The translations under genes were made by a program, and so were the position numbers. From the NCBI GenBank assembly GCA_963643465.1, contig CAVIJT010000018.1, positions 1-64,000 of the forward strand: a stretch of 64,000 bases of DNA, written 5' to 3'. Below the pieces are notes generated by a model. It was not told the DNA's origin. It worked only from the letters and a program-made list of their open reading frames with translations, and ran no database searches. Below are positions 52,292 to 61,516 of the stretch, piece after piece. This DNA is from CAG-411 sp963643465. GTDB lineage: Bacteria > Bacillota > Clostridia > Lachnospirales > Lachnospiraceae. Position 1 is the first letter of the stretch. Every line of letters starts with the position of its first letter.

Positions 52292-53230
52292 TTACATTTC
52301 TCCTAAAGTTGCCACCATAACAGCCTTAATCGTATGCATACGATTCTCTGCTTCATCAAAAATAACTTCTGCATGTTCCTCAAATAACTCTTCCGTTACT
52401 TCCTTGCCTTTTACTGCTGGCAGACAGTGCATTAAGATGGTACTATTCTTTCCTGTGCGAGCAAACAACTCATGATTAACCTGATATGGTTTTAAAATTG
52501 CAATACGCTCTGCTGCCTTGTCTTCTTCACCCATAGAACACCATACATCTGTATAAATTGCATCTGCATCTTTTACGGAATCCAACTGGTCAGAAATTGT
52601 AATCGTAGCACCAGAATCTTTTGCATACCCTTCACACAAAGAAACAAGCTCATCCGTTGGCCACAATTCCTTTGGTGCAAGAATCGTAAAATGCAATCCC
52701 ATCTTGGCACTTCCAATCATCAAACTATTTGCCATGTTGTTTCTTCCATCTCCCACATAAACAAAATGAAGACCTTCTAAATTTCCAAACTGTTCACGAA
52801 GAGTTAAGAAGTCTGCCAAAATCTGTGTTGGATGATAGTCATCGGTCAAACCGTTCCATACTGGTACACCACTGTATTTTGCTAACTTTTCTACTGTTTC
52901 CTGTTTAAATCCACGGAATTCAATACCATCAAACATTCTTCCTAAAACCCGCGCTGTATCTTCTACGCTTTCTTTATGTCCAAGCTGAATATCATCTTTT
53001 CCAAGATATTCCGGATGGCCACCCTCATCAATACATCCGATGGTAAATGAACATCTGGTTCTTGTAGATGGCTTTTCAAAAATTAGGGCAACATTTTTTC
53101 CTTTTAAACTATTTCCGGTAATTCCCTTTTTCTTTTTTGCCTTTAAATCTGCTGCAAGGTCAAGGAGATAACTAATCTCATCCTTTGTAAAGTCTTTTAA
53201 TGTCAAAAAACTGCGTCCTTTTAAATTCAT
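52292..53230 (-). CDS. argF: Ornithine carbamoyltransferase
   Basis: A 312-residue enzyme making citrulline from ornithine and carbamoyl phosphate. The carbamoyl phosphate loop is FEKPSTRTRCSF, and YVGDGRNNMANS and ILMHCLPAVKGKEV complete the family signature. The ATG at 53230 follows AGGAGGG; in-frame starts farther up would reach into the operator region. The promoter and two ArgR-type boxes directly upstream suggest arginine repression. Confidence 0.96.
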   Translation of the reverse strand: MNLKGRSFLTLKDFTKDEISYLLDLAADLKAKKKKGITGNSLKGKNVALIFEKPSTRTRCSFTIGCIDEGGHPEYLGKDDIQLGHKESVEDTARVLGRMFDGIEFRGFKQETVEKLAKYSGVPVWNGLTDDYHPTQILADFLTLREQFGNLEGLHFVYVGDGRNNMANSLMIGSAKMGLHFTILAPKELWPTDELVSLCEGYAKDSGATITISDQLDSVKDADAIYTDVWCSMGEEDKAAERIAILKPYQVNHELFARTGKNSTILMHCLPAVKGKEVTEELFEEHAEVIFDEAENRMHTIKAVMVATLGEM

Positions 53231-53293
53231 AACAATCCCTCCTAAAGGTCTGTGCATCGTCTGTGCTTTGCTCATAAAAGCCAAAAACGCAGA

Positions 53294-53327
53294 CGAATAT
53301 TTAATCACGAAAATGTATTTTTATTCA
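53294..53327 (-). promoter_or_regulatory. Tandem ARG boxes (ArgR/AhrC operator) of argF
   Basis: On the minus strand TGAATAAAAATACA (53327-53314) and TGATTAAATATTCG (53307-53294) each match 11 of 14 bases of the ARG box TGAATAATTATTCA. Their centres are 20 bp apart, about two helical turns, as in ArgR operators. The first overlaps the -10. Arginine-dependent repression is inferred. Confidence 0.65.
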
Positions 53328-53355
53328 TTGTATCTGTTTTTCTATTCTTTGTCAA
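53327..53355 (-). promoter_or_regulatory. Promoter of argF
   Basis: Minus strand: perfect -35 TTGACA (53355-53350), 17-nt spacer, -10 TACAAT (53332-53327). Confidence 0.8.
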
Positions 53356-53392
53356 CCCTTATGCAGAGTCATTTGCCATAGCCGAACAGTAA

Positions 53393-55333
53393 CTACTCCT
53401 CTTTTTCCGCATTTTTCTCTTCATCCTTGGTAGAATCCGAGGCAGAAATACCATCTATATTTACTTCATGAGTCACATAGTCCGCAATTAAATCCTGCTC
53501 TAGCACTTGCTTTGATGCTGCTTTTAACTCAACGGCACGGTTATACTGCTCCTCGTATTTACTAATATCCAGCGTCTCCAATGTATCTCTATCCCAAGCC
53601 GTACTTCCTTCAAAAACTCCTTCTCTGGAAATTTGGAACATTACATTATCATAGGCAAAAGAACCTTCGAATAAATATGCAGTAAAAGCTGCAAATCCAT
53701 GTTCTGCTGTTAAAAGATTTTGCCCCATAATATAAGGCTGCTCCAGTTCAAAATCCATCAAATATGCCATAGTTGGTAAAAAATCCACCTGACATCCCAA
53801 AGTGGACACTCTTTCATTGGTTTCACTTCCTGGTATGTGAATAATACATGGTACCTTCATCATTTCTTCATATCCATACTGTTTTCCAATAAAATTAGAA
53901 ACATAAATATCATTGTCATCCATGGTACAATTTAATCCATGGTGATCTCCATAAAAAGCAAGTACAGTATTTTCATACAATCCGGCACTCTTTAAACTCT
54001 GTATCAGTTCCCCGATCGCCTTATCGGTATAATGTACTGCCTGCAAATAATTGGCAAATTTTGTTCCTTCATCTTCCGGCAAAATCTCAATTTCCTGCAA
54101 CTCCTCATCTAAGTCATAAGGATGATGGCTGGAAAGAGAAATTCCAAACGAAAAGAAATTGCCTTCCTGTTTTGACAACACATCTACCATTTGCTGAAAC
54201 AAGGACGAATCAGAAATTCCAAGCCCTACGATACCTGTATCATCCATATTTTCTATACTATAAAAATGGTCAATCCCCTGATATGGATATGCTTCCTGTC
54301 GATTCCAAAAGGCTGCCTCATTTCCATGAAAAGCAAAGGTTTCATATCCCTGCTCTTTCAATTTCCATGGAAGCCCATTATATGTATTGTCTGTGTACAA
54401 TCGGTAACTCTCACCATCAATTACCGGATACATACTATTTAACGTTGCAAATTCTGCATCTGCAGTGTTTCCTTTTCCTATTACAGAATAATAATTATCA
54501 AAATATATACTGTCATTGCCAATCAATTGATTGAGATTCGGCGTTAATTCCTGTCCGTTATATTCCGCCCCGATTACAAAATTTTGAAATGCCTCTAATT
54601 GTATGACAATCACATTTTTTCCTTTTGCAATGCCTGCTAAACTCCTTACTTCCTCTGATACATCTGTGGCTGACGGAGTTGCCTCTGTGGCATCCTCCAC
54701 TGCCTCAATAACATCCTCTTTTTTCCAAAAATCATCATGTACTGCATTATATGCCACATCTATGATATCTTTTATATGATGGGTGTAAAACCCTACTGTA
54801 TTCACCTTCATTACAAAAGTTGTTCCAAACGGATTCACTGCAAATAAAACAATAATCGCCGCACAAAGAAACTCTACTATTCTATATTGCTTCTTTGTTT
54901 TTCTTTTTTTCGTTCCATCCTCAAAACTTTTGCTTCTTTTTCGAAAATAATATATAGAAATAGGAATATCCCACACAATTAAAAAACTGGCTGGTATTAA
55001 TGTGGCAATAAAACTACTTGGCACTTTTGCCACATTAGATGCCTGATAAATCTGCTGTATAGATACGGTTTGATTATAATAATTGTAATACATAGTATCT
55101 GCAAACATAATGATACTAAAAAATCCATATAACAATATAAATAGCAGCTCTTTTTTCTTCCATTTGCTCTCACTTAAATGAGTAAACAAAATCCAAAACA
55201 CTCCCACAGTGCCTATTAACAAAGGGTGGAACAGTATATTTACATCAATTAAATAATAATACGTAACCACCTTCACCACCAAAAAAAGCAAAAGCATATT
55301 TGGTGATGCAACTATCTTTTTTATCTTTTCCAA
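53393..55333 (-). CDS. LtaS-like phosphoglycerol transferase (sulfatase family)
   Basis: A 646-residue membrane enzyme. Five N-terminal helices (about 12-170) are followed by a large extracellular sulfatase-fold domain (about 225-560). Metal-site residues appear in VIQLEAFQNF (Glu), the catalytic Thr in GNTADAEF and the Asp-His pair in AFYGDHHG. This is the lipoteichoic-acid synthase family, which polymerises glycerol phosphate from phosphatidylglycerol. The C-terminal 80 residues are acidic and unstructured. The apparent start is TTG at 55333 with GGGATGAG upstream; an ATG 12 codons on is an alternative. Monocistronic. Confidence 0.87.
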   Translation of the reverse strand: MEKIKKIVASPNMLLLFLVVKVVTYYYLIDVNILFHPLLIGTVGVFWILFTHLSESKWKKKELLFILLYGFFSIIMFADTMYYNYYNQTVSIQQIYQASNVAKVPSSFIATLIPASFLIVWDIPISIYYFRKRSKSFEDGTKKRKTKKQYRIVEFLCAAIIVLFAVNPFGTTFVMKVNTVGFYTHHIKDIIDVAYNAVHDDFWKKEDVIEAVEDATEATPSATDVSEEVRSLAGIAKGKNVIVIQLEAFQNFVIGAEYNGQELTPNLNQLIGNDSIYFDNYYSVIGKGNTADAEFATLNSMYPVIDGESYRLYTDNTYNGLPWKLKEQGYETFAFHGNEAAFWNRQEAYPYQGIDHFYSIENMDDTGIVGLGISDSSLFQQMVDVLSKQEGNFFSFGISLSSHHPYDLDEELQEIEILPEDEGTKFANYLQAVHYTDKAIGELIQSLKSAGLYENTVLAFYGDHHGLNCTMDDNDIYVSNFIGKQYGYEEMMKVPCIIHIPGSETNERVSTLGCQVDFLPTMAYLMDFELEQPYIMGQNLLTAEHGFAAFTAYLFEGSFAYDNVMFQISREGVFEGSTAWDRDTLETLDISKYEEQYNRAVELKAASKQVLEQDLIADYVTHEVNIDGISASDSTKDEEKNAEKEE

Positions 55334-55386
55334 TGCTATCTCATCCCTTTATTAATTTCTATTTTGGAATCCTCATACATACATAT

Positions 55387-55425
55387 AAGCTGCCGCCAGC
55401 ATTCTCTGCTGACGGCAGCTTTTTC
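55387..55425. terminator. Terminator-like hairpin after the SPFH gene
   Basis: AGCTGCCG-CCAGCA and TGCTGA-CGGCAGCT pair with a short loop. The T run is on the plus strand, so termination of the minus-strand operon is less sure. Confidence 0.55.
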
Positions 55426-55523
55426 ATACTATCCCTTATTCAAGCAAACTATGAAATCATAAGAAACACGCTTTGCGAATTTCTCACATTTCCTTCTGCT
55501 TACTTCTTTTTGGTAAAACCGTC

Positions 55524-56438
55524 TTATTTCTCCGCTACCTCAACTACTGATTTTGCAAGTCCTGCCAAACCTTGAATCTCGGAAGGAATGATAATCTTTG
55601 TAGCCTGACCATCTGCTGCCTTAGCAAATGCCTCTAAGCTCTTTAACTGGATAACTGCCTGTGAAGTATTTGCCTCGTTCAAGAAACGAATACCATCTGC
55701 ATTCGCCTGCTGCACACGAAGAATTGCCTCTGCCTGACCTTCTGCCTCACGGATCATAGCTTCTTTCTTAGCTTCTGCACGAAGAATTGCAGCTTCTTTC
55801 TCTGCCTCTGCCTCTAAGATTGCAGATGCTTTCTTACCTTCTGAAACTAAGATACGAGATTTCTTCTCACCTTCAGCTTTAAGTAATGTCTCACGACGCT
55901 CACGCTCTGCCTTCATCTGTTTCTCCATAGAGTCCTGAATCTCTGCAGGTGGAATGATGTTCTTAAGTTCCACACGATTTACTTTAATTCCCCATGGGTC
56001 TGTTGCAATATCCAAAGTCTCTCTCATCTTTGTGTTAATAATCTCTCTTGAAGTAAGAGTCTGGTCTAATTCCAATTCACCGATGATATTACGAAGAGTG
56101 GTTGCTGTCAAATTCTCAATAGCAAGAATTGGATTCTCCACACCGTATGTATACGCCTTAGGATCGGTAATCTGATAAAATACTACAGTATCAATTCTGA
56201 TAGAAACGTTATCCTTTGTGATTACTGGCTGTGGTGGGAAATCTACTACCTGTTCTTTCAACGGTACTCTTCTAGCCACCTTATCAATTAAAGGCATCTT
56301 CAAGTGTAAACCTACACCCCAAATCCCTTGACAAGCTCCTAAACGCTCCACAACAAATGCTTCTGCCTGTGGAACAACTTTGATACATGGCACTAGAATA
56401 ACAATAAGTATCACCACTAATGCAATTACAAATTCCAT
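55524..56438 (-). CDS. SPFH/Band-7 (paraslipin) membrane protein
   Basis: A 304-residue protein with one N-terminal helix (about 3-22), an SPFH/band-7 domain (about 23-190; VVPQAEAFVVERLGA, DNVSIRIDTVVFYQITDP) and a long Ala/Glu-rich coiled coil (about 190-260). It belongs to the QmcA/paraslipin group, forming large cage-like membrane microdomain assemblies. The NfeD-family partner is coded 2 nt upstream. A membrane-organisation role is known for the family. Confidence 0.93.
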   Translation of the reverse strand: MEFVIALVVILIVILVPCIKVVPQAEAFVVERLGACQGIWGVGLHLKMPLIDKVARRVPLKEQVVDFPPQPVITKDNVSIRIDTVVFYQITDPKAYTYGVENPILAIENLTATTLRNIIGELELDQTLTSREIINTKMRETLDIATDPWGIKVNRVELKNIIPPAEIQDSMEKQMKAERERRETLLKAEGEKKSRILVSEGKKASAILEAEAEKEAAILRAEAKKEAMIREAEGQAEAILRVQQANADGIRFLNEANTSQAVIQLKSLEAFAKAADGQATKIIIPSEIQGLAGLAKSVVEVAEK

Positions 56439-56440
56439 AA

Positions 56441-56917
56441 CTAATTTTCCTCCTTCTCATTTTTCATTTTAATTGTTTCATTTTTTGTTACTATTAATTT
56501 CACGCCTGATATTTCATTGACGGAAACTTTTGCTCCCACTTCGATGGATGTACCATCTGCACTTCTGGCTGTCCATTCTTTACCATTAAGCACTACACAG
56601 CCCTTTTGATTGAAGTTATCAATCTCTTCTACTACTTTTCCTTCTGCTCCTATAAGCGTTGCAATATCTGTCTTTATACGCTTACTGTTAAATTTTCTAC
56701 AGGCACTTGGTCTGACAAAAAAGAGCAATGCAATGGAAACTACGAAAAACAATACAATCTGTATTCCTACATCGGCACCACAGACACCCGCAATCAATGC
56801 AACTACAGAGCCACCGGCAAACCATACTGTAGTTAAACCTAATGTAACCATCTCAATAACTACAAAAACGATAATCAGCAATAACCACATAATTAAAACA
56901 GAAGTCATATCACTCAT
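56441..56917 (-). CDS. NfeD family membrane protein
   Basis: A 158-residue protein with three or four transmembrane helices (about 8-75) and a C-terminal OB-fold domain (about 88-148; IGAEGKVVEEIDNF, GEWTA-like VLNGKEWTA). NfeD proteins pair with SPFH proteins, and this gene stands 2 nt before the paraslipin gene. It lacks the long protease part of larger NfeD forms. Confidence 0.9.
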   Translation of the reverse strand: MSDMTSVLIMWLLLIIVFVVIEMVTLGLTTVWFAGGSVVALIAGVCGADVGIQIVLFFVVSIALLFFVRPSACRKFNSKRIKTDIATLIGAEGKVVEEIDNFNQKGCVVLNGKEWTARSADGTSIEVGAKVSVNEISGVKLIVTKNETIKMKNEKEEN

Positions 56918-56991
56918 TTTTCTTTCCTCCTCTCACGCATTTCTAATATTATTTTATTCGATTTTTCTCTACATATCAAGTTAAGAATACA

Positions 56992-57783
56992 TTAGAAATT
57001 GCTTCTTCGTTGACGGAATAACTCATACATCATAATTCCTGCTGCCACAGAAGCATTGAGAGATTCTAATTTTCCACACATAGGTATTCGCACTAATACA
57101 TCTGCTGTATTGCGCATGGCATCGGTAATTCCCTTTGCCTCATTTCCTATAACAATGGCTGTCTTAGATGGATATACTTCTTGTTCATAAGAATTTTTTC
57201 CAAGTAAATCGGTAGCTACGACTACAACTCCTTTTTCCTTTAATGCCGTAATGGTATCTATGATGTCTTCCACATACAAAAATGGTACACGAAAGATAGA
57301 ACCCATAGTGGAACGAACTACTTTAGGATTAAATAAATCCACAGTCTCTTTGCTCATAATAATTCCATCCATTCCTGCTCCTTCAGCAGTGCGCATCACA
57401 GTTCCCAAATTACCTGGATCTCTTAAGTCCTCTAACAGTAAAAGATTTACACTTTCTTTAGAAAGTATAGAATCCAATGTATAGTGAGGTTTCTCCACTA
57501 TAGCTAATATTCCCTGTGGAGTTTTGGTATCCGCAGCTTCTTTTAACACCTTTTCTTCCACAAGTTCATACTCAATACCAGAAAAATACTTCTCTTCGGA
57601 AGTCTCAAGTTCTGCTATATAGTCTGGTGTAACATATGCACGTTTCACCTTGCCATATAACTTCGCCTCCTCAAAAAGTTTCTTCCCTTCTATTACAAAA
57701 GCATCTTGTTCCCTTCTGGTTCGGGCATTCTTTTGCAGTTTTACAATATTTTTAATCTGTACATTACCAGCATTTGAAATCAT
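56992..57783 (-). CDS. TrmH/SpoU-family RNA 2'-O-methyltransferase
   Basis: A 263-residue SPOUT enzyme. An N-terminal RNA-binding substrate domain (about 5-85) precedes the SpoU core with motifs DPGNLGTVMRTAEGAG, VIGNEAKGI and IPMCGKLESLNASVAAGIMMYE, which form the trefoil knot that binds SAM. It methylates a ribose 2'-OH in tRNA or rRNA; the target nucleotide cannot be named. GAGG before the ATG. Independent unit. Confidence 0.92.
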   Translation of the reverse strand: MISNAGNVQIKNIVKLQKNARTRREQDAFVIEGKKLFEEAKLYGKVKRAYVTPDYIAELETSEEKYFSGIEYELVEEKVLKEAADTKTPQGILAIVEKPHYTLDSILSKESVNLLLLEDLRDPGNLGTVMRTAEGAGMDGIIMSKETVDLFNPKVVRSTMGSIFRVPFLYVEDIIDTITALKEKGVVVVATDLLGKNSYEQEVYPSKTAIVIGNEAKGITDAMRNTADVLVRIPMCGKLESLNASVAAGIMMYELFRQRRSNF

Positions 57784-57908
57784 CTTATTACGCCTCGTTT
57801 ATTCTTTTTCTAACTTAAATATCTACCTTTCACTCGCTTATGAGCAAATTGCCACAAATGCTTTATAAGTATATCATAGAAATGCCTTTTCGTCATCCAT
57901 AAAATCGG

Positions 57909-57957
57909 AAAAGGTGCCTATATCTATCCATTCAACTGATATAGAACACCTTTTTAT
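57909..57957 (-). terminator. Terminator after the PNPOx-like gene
   Basis: AAAAGGTGCCTATATC and GATATAGAACACCTTTT arms with small mismatches; T run on the minus strand. Confidence 0.75.
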
Positions 57958-58000
57958 TTTTATGTATTTATCCACTTTTTTGTTACGCTTTTGATAAATT

Positions 58001-58417
58001 TTACAGTTCTGTCCATGCCTTCTTATCAAAATTGGTTTCCATTGTCCATGTGGTAGCTTTTCCATTTTTCATACAAAAAACAGACAGCAAATGGTCAATC
58101 CCCATCTCTTTCCATGCCTGCAAAAATTTTCGGGTAGGATGATTCCTAATTTCTTGTTTTAAAACCTCATCTTTTATCTCTTCTATTTCTCCCGTCACTC
58201 GAATCTGTGTCCCATTTGCTTGAAAACACAATTCTGCCTTTGGATTGTCTTTCAGCTGATGGTACACCTCTTTAGAAGATGCTGTATGAAAAATAATTCC
58301 ATTTTCATCTGCTCTAAAAAGCAACATTCCTCGCACATGTGGCTGATTTCCTTCCACGGTCGCTAAATGAAAGGCAGGATTTTCATTCATCATTGCATAC
58401 AATTCTTCTTTTTTCAT
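58001..58417 (-). CDS. Pyridoxamine 5'-phosphate oxidase-like FMN-binding protein
   Basis: A 138-residue protein of the split-barrel PNPOx-like fold (AFHLATVEGNQPHVRGMLLF at the start, IIFHTASSKEVYHQL in the middle). Such small proteins bind flavin and act as F420/FMN-dependent or general stress-type reductases; many lack a proven substrate. AAGGAG precedes the ATG. Downstream of an AraC regulator by about 120 nt; regulation by it is possible. Confidence 0.85.
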   Translation of the reverse strand: MKKEELYAMMNENPAFHLATVEGNQPHVRGMLLFRADENGIIFHTASSKEVYHQLKDNPKAELCFQANGTQIRVTGEIEEIKDEVLKQEIRNHPTRKFLQAWKEMGIDHLLSVFCMKNGKATTWTMETNFDKKAWTEL

Positions 58418-58535
58418 AGCATTGCACTCCTTTTTTCAAATTTTCTTTATTGTATCAAGGAGTTCTCATATGCACTTTCAAATTTAAAGCAACTTTTTAT
58501 AGAATAAAGTAAAAACATTTTTTATAAACATTATA

Positions 58536-59375
58536 CTAGACTTCACAATATAATTTCCGATACTGGCTAGGTGACATATGCAACACTCTTTGAAAACTGG
58601 CAGATAAATGGGAACTGCTGTTAAATCCACAGCGCAACGCAACCTGTGTAATGGAAATTTCTTTTCGACGCAATAATTTTTTAGCCTGCTGCAAGCGAAT
58701 TTCAATCAGATATTCAATAGGTGTGGCATGAAGTTCTTTTTTGAAAATGCGAGTAAAGCTGGAAACGGATATGTGTCCAAGTTCTGCCAGCATTTTTACT
58801 GTAATCTCCTCTGCATAATGTTGTTCGATAAAATGCTGGGCGCGCGCCACTGCATAATGATCAGAAATGGCACGCATATCACAACTTTCGCCAAGAACAC
58901 TACGAATGAGCCAATGGGTAATAATGGTAGCATAAGCATTTAAGGTAACATCTGAATTTGACATTTGTTTGCTATATTCAAAAGAAAATAAATTCAATGT
59001 TTTTAAAATATCGTGACAAATGGAAAACTGCATTCCATTAAAATGCGGAACTGCATCCGCATATTTACAATATTCTTCCTCAAAATATTCCTTAGCAATT
59101 AAAATGCAATAATACGGATTTTTTGGTGTTTCATCCACATGAGGTACTTCAGGTGAATATATACATGCAGAATAGCAATCATAGCAATTTCCCACATCCT
59201 TGGGCTGTCCAAAGTAAATCACAAGCATATAGGCAGGATGGGTGTGTTGCAGTCGTTTTGCGTATCCGCACCCGTCCCCAAAAGGAATAAAAATTCCTAG
59301 ATGCTGCTGCACATAACAGTCCACATAATGCAAATCCTGCTCTGTTACTGTTTCACCCACTAATTTTTTTATCAT
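58536..59375 (-). CDS. AraC-family transcriptional regulator
   Basis: A 279-residue regulator. The N-terminal 160 residues are a putative sensing domain with several His and Cys residues (GDGCGYAKRLQHTHPAY), and the C-terminus (about 185-279) is the double-HTH AraC domain, with CGFNSSSHLSASFQRVLHMSPSQYR ending it. The ATG at 59375 is chosen (AGAGAG eight bases before); the in-frame GTG at 59402 lies inside an AAGGAG site and is uncertain. The ligand is not known. A plus-strand gene starts 265 bp away in the opposite direction. Confidence 0.88.
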   Translation of the reverse strand: MIKKLVGETVTEQDLHYVDCYVQQHLGIFIPFGDGCGYAKRLQHTHPAYMLVIYFGQPKDVGNCYDCYSACIYSPEVPHVDETPKNPYYCILIAKEYFEEEYCKYADAVPHFNGMQFSICHDILKTLNLFSFEYSKQMSNSDVTLNAYATIITHWLIRSVLGESCDMRAISDHYAVARAQHFIEQHYAEEITVKMLAELGHISVSSFTRIFKKELHATPIEYLIEIRLQQAKKLLRRKEISITQVALRCGFNSSSHLSASFQRVLHMSPSQYRKLYCEV

Positions 59376-59640
59376 TTCAAAATCTCTCTTAATAGTTATC
59401 ACTCCTTATATATTCTAATTATATTGTAATCTCATTTTTCTCACAACATATTTCAATACCATTTCATACCCTATAATGCAAATCTAGTCTTTCCCCCTAG
59501 GCAATGACACTGGTTTTCTTTGACGAAATCTTGCGAATAATTACCGTTTAGAGGTATAATATACTGACGTGTGAATACGCATACCTATATGAAATTTGTG
59601 ATTTATCTCACTACATTTTTAGTAGAAAGGAAAGATAGAA

Positions 59641-60129
59641 ATGGAAAAGACATGGAATATAACGATAGATGGTTCCCAATATCATCTAACACTAAATAAA
59701 GAACTAACTATCAATGGACAGGTTTTTGCATTATCAGACTTTAAAAAGAAAACACACTTGAGAGAGTATGAATATTTCATACCTTTGGGAAGTAAGACTG
59801 CTGTATTGCATCTTCTTAATAACAAAACAATGGAACCTGTTTTGACTATTGACGGTCAGGACTGTATTACGGGAGAGGTATATGAAGTAGAAAAAGTTCC
59901 CCTATGGGCATGGTTTTTTGTAATTCCTTACATTTTCAATATTCTTTATATCATGGGAGGAGCAATTGGCGGCGCTCTTTCCGGTGCTTTTGCATGTATC
60001 TCTCTGACTATAGCTGCTGATAGAAAAAAATCCACTGTATCAAAAGTGCTGATTTGCATAGCTATATATGCAGCGGTAACTGTGCTGTGCTATCTGATCG
60101 GAAGAATGTATGTAAGATTCTATTCTTGA
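59641..60129 (+). CDS. Membrane protein of unknown function (162 aa)
   Basis: A 162-residue protein with an N-terminal soluble beta-rich part (about 1-85, ending DGQDCITGEVYEVEKV) and three C-terminal transmembrane helices (about 92-160), the last ending IGRMYVRFYS. AAAGGA precedes the ATG; a promoter-like TTGCGA-N18-TATAAT lies at 59531-59560. I do not recognise the family, and the segment around NILYIMGGAIGGALSGA is Gly-rich. It is coded just before another unknown protein. Confidence 0.5.
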   Translation: MEKTWNITIDGSQYHLTLNKELTINGQVFALSDFKKKTHLREYEYFIPLGSKTAVLHLLNNKTMEPVLTIDGQDCITGEVYEVEKVPLWAWFFVIPYIFNILYIMGGAIGGALSGAFACISLTIAADRKKSTVSKVLICIAIYAAVTVLCYLIGRMYVRFYS

Positions 60130-60179
60130 TAAAACTATGCAGAGAAGTCTTTAGAAGCATGATAGATACTTTATATGGT

Positions 60180-60206
60180 TAAGAAAATGGAATAATTTAC
60201 CGATAT
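60180..60206 (+). promoter_or_regulatory. Candidate sigma-D (FliA)-type promoter of the gene at 60355
   Basis: TAAG (60180-60183), 15 nt, ACCGATAT (60199-60206); consensus TAAA-N15-GCCGATAT, two mismatches. An alternative is the sigma-A-like GATATAAT at the same place. A hairpin (GGCGTTTATTTTC with its partner GGAAATAGACGCT, 60223-60263) lies in the leader. Confidence 0.35.
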
Positions 60207-60354
60207 AATTAATAGCTAAGGATGGCGTTTATTTTCAAGGGATTTATTTGGAAATAGACGCTATTTTTATCTAAAAACATTATATATACCACTTGGACCT
60301 TTTGGGGAGTGGTGCAATCCAGATTGACGGAAGGATTGCAGAAAGGAGGTTACT

Positions 60355-60906
60355 ATGTCAATATCAGGCATCGGCGTTGCGGTAAGTAACGTCAATTATT
60401 ACAACGCAAAACTAAATAGGAATACGAATCAGGTATCTGATTCATTTAGCACAACATCATGTATTAATTTATACATGAGTGATGGGGATACCAAAGAAAG
60501 TGCATTGACTTCCGTAGGATTTCCAGATGGGGGAAGTGTGTCTGTATTTAAAGCGGATGGTTATTCTGAAGAAAATCCGCAATATACAGTCATACATTGG
60601 GATGAAAATGGCGAAGAAACAAAGTACAACATCAATTTACGACAGGTAAACCCTGAAAATGCAAGTTATCTTGAAATGCTGGCTTATTCTACATATCTTG
60701 ATGTTTCCGGTCAGACTAAAAATGCCTTTGGCGATTTTATTAATGCAGCCGGGGGAGTGAATGGTGATTTGAAATATGATGCAACTAACATAAACATCAA
60801 AATGGATTTTAAAACATTGGTTAAGGAGTTTATGCAGTCACAGTATAGTTCGGGTAATTTAACCGGATATTTATCTTTAAAACGTTTTTGGGATTGTATG
60901 GACTAA
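60355..60906 (+). CDS. Unknown protein beginning MSISGIGV (183 aa)
   Basis: A 183-residue soluble protein with a Ser/Asn-rich N-terminus (SISGIGVAVSNVNYYNAKLN) and a long beta-rich middle. I recall similar short proteins starting MSISGIG in Lachnospiraceae, often in several copies, but not a function. AAAGGAGG precedes the ATG. It has no signal peptide and no transmembrane helix. It is followed by a long perfect hairpin. The candidate FliA-type promoter hints at motility-linked expression (inference). Confidence 0.6.
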   Translation: MSISGIGVAVSNVNYYNAKLNRNTNQVSDSFSTTSCINLYMSDGDTKESALTSVGFPDGGSVSVFKADGYSEENPQYTVIHWDENGEETKYNINLRQVNPENASYLEMLAYSTYLDVSGQTKNAFGDFINAAGGVNGDLKYDATNINIKMDFKTLVKEFMQSQYSSGNLTGYLSLKRFWDCMD

Positions 60907-60918
60907 AATCAAGCAGTG

Positions 60919-60961
60919 TTATGAATAGCCCGCTGTCAAATAAACAGCGGGCTATTCATAA
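60919..60961. terminator. Strong hairpin after the MSISGIG gene
   Basis: An 18-bp perfect stem (TTATGAATAGCCCGCTGT with its complement, 7-nt loop). The T run is modest on both strands, but it separates convergent genes. Confidence 0.75.
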
Positions 60962-60971
60962 TGTCCTTTTA

Positions 60972-61478
60972 TTAGGTATTCACTCTCTTAAAGCAAATAC
61001 GTTTTATATTTGAACTTTTTTTCTCTCTTACAAATATACTTCTAAAAATAAAACGAGCCAAAGGCCCCACCAAAAATAGCTGCATTGGAAGTGCCATAAC
61101 AAAATTCTTGCAGTATGTGCTTAAATAGTCTGGAATAATATTACTTGTAAATCCATAAGCATGATATACACCTATGATACTTGCAAATGCCACCTGTGCA
61201 ATGACAGTAAATATTTGAATCGTACATATAATAAAAATAGAACGATCCTCAGGCTGTACAACCCGAAATGCAAAATATTTTGCAATATGTCCTGAAACAA
61301 AATACGCAAGTAAAAAAATAATAATAAACTCCACCCACATTCCTTTTAATGCAATAAGAAATGTTTGATTTGTAAAACAATTTGTTGCTAAAACTGTATT
61401 ATACAGCGTCATTATATACACCATCATCCATGCAGTAATTGCAGTAAAAAATACAGTTTCCATCCTCGTCTTAGGCAT
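60972..61478 (-). CDS. DUF2798 family membrane protein
   Basis: A 168-residue protein with four transmembrane helices (about 10-28, 45-66, 80-102, 125-150), matching tandem DUF2798 units (TAITAWMMVYIMTLYN and the second FVMALPMQLFLVGPLARFIF). The basic C-terminus faces the cytoplasm. Function unknown. A GGAGG-like site precedes the ATG. Confidence 0.8.
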   Translation of the reverse strand: MPKTRMETVFFTAITAWMMVYIMTLYNTVLATNCFTNQTFLIALKGMWVEFIIIFLLAYFVSGHIAKYFAFRVVQPEDRSIFIICTIQIFTVIAQVAFASIIGVYHAYGFTSNIIPDYLSTYCKNFVMALPMQLFLVGPLARFIFRSIFVREKKSSNIKRICFKRVNT

Positions 61479-61516
61479 CTCTTTTTTCCTCCTTAATCAT
61501 TTCTATACCTTTTGTT

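Noticed and set aside
57874..58065. Small minus-strand open frame overlapping the PNPOx-like gene
   Set aside because: It lies across the terminator and the 3' end of the real gene in another frame and lacks a ribosome site.
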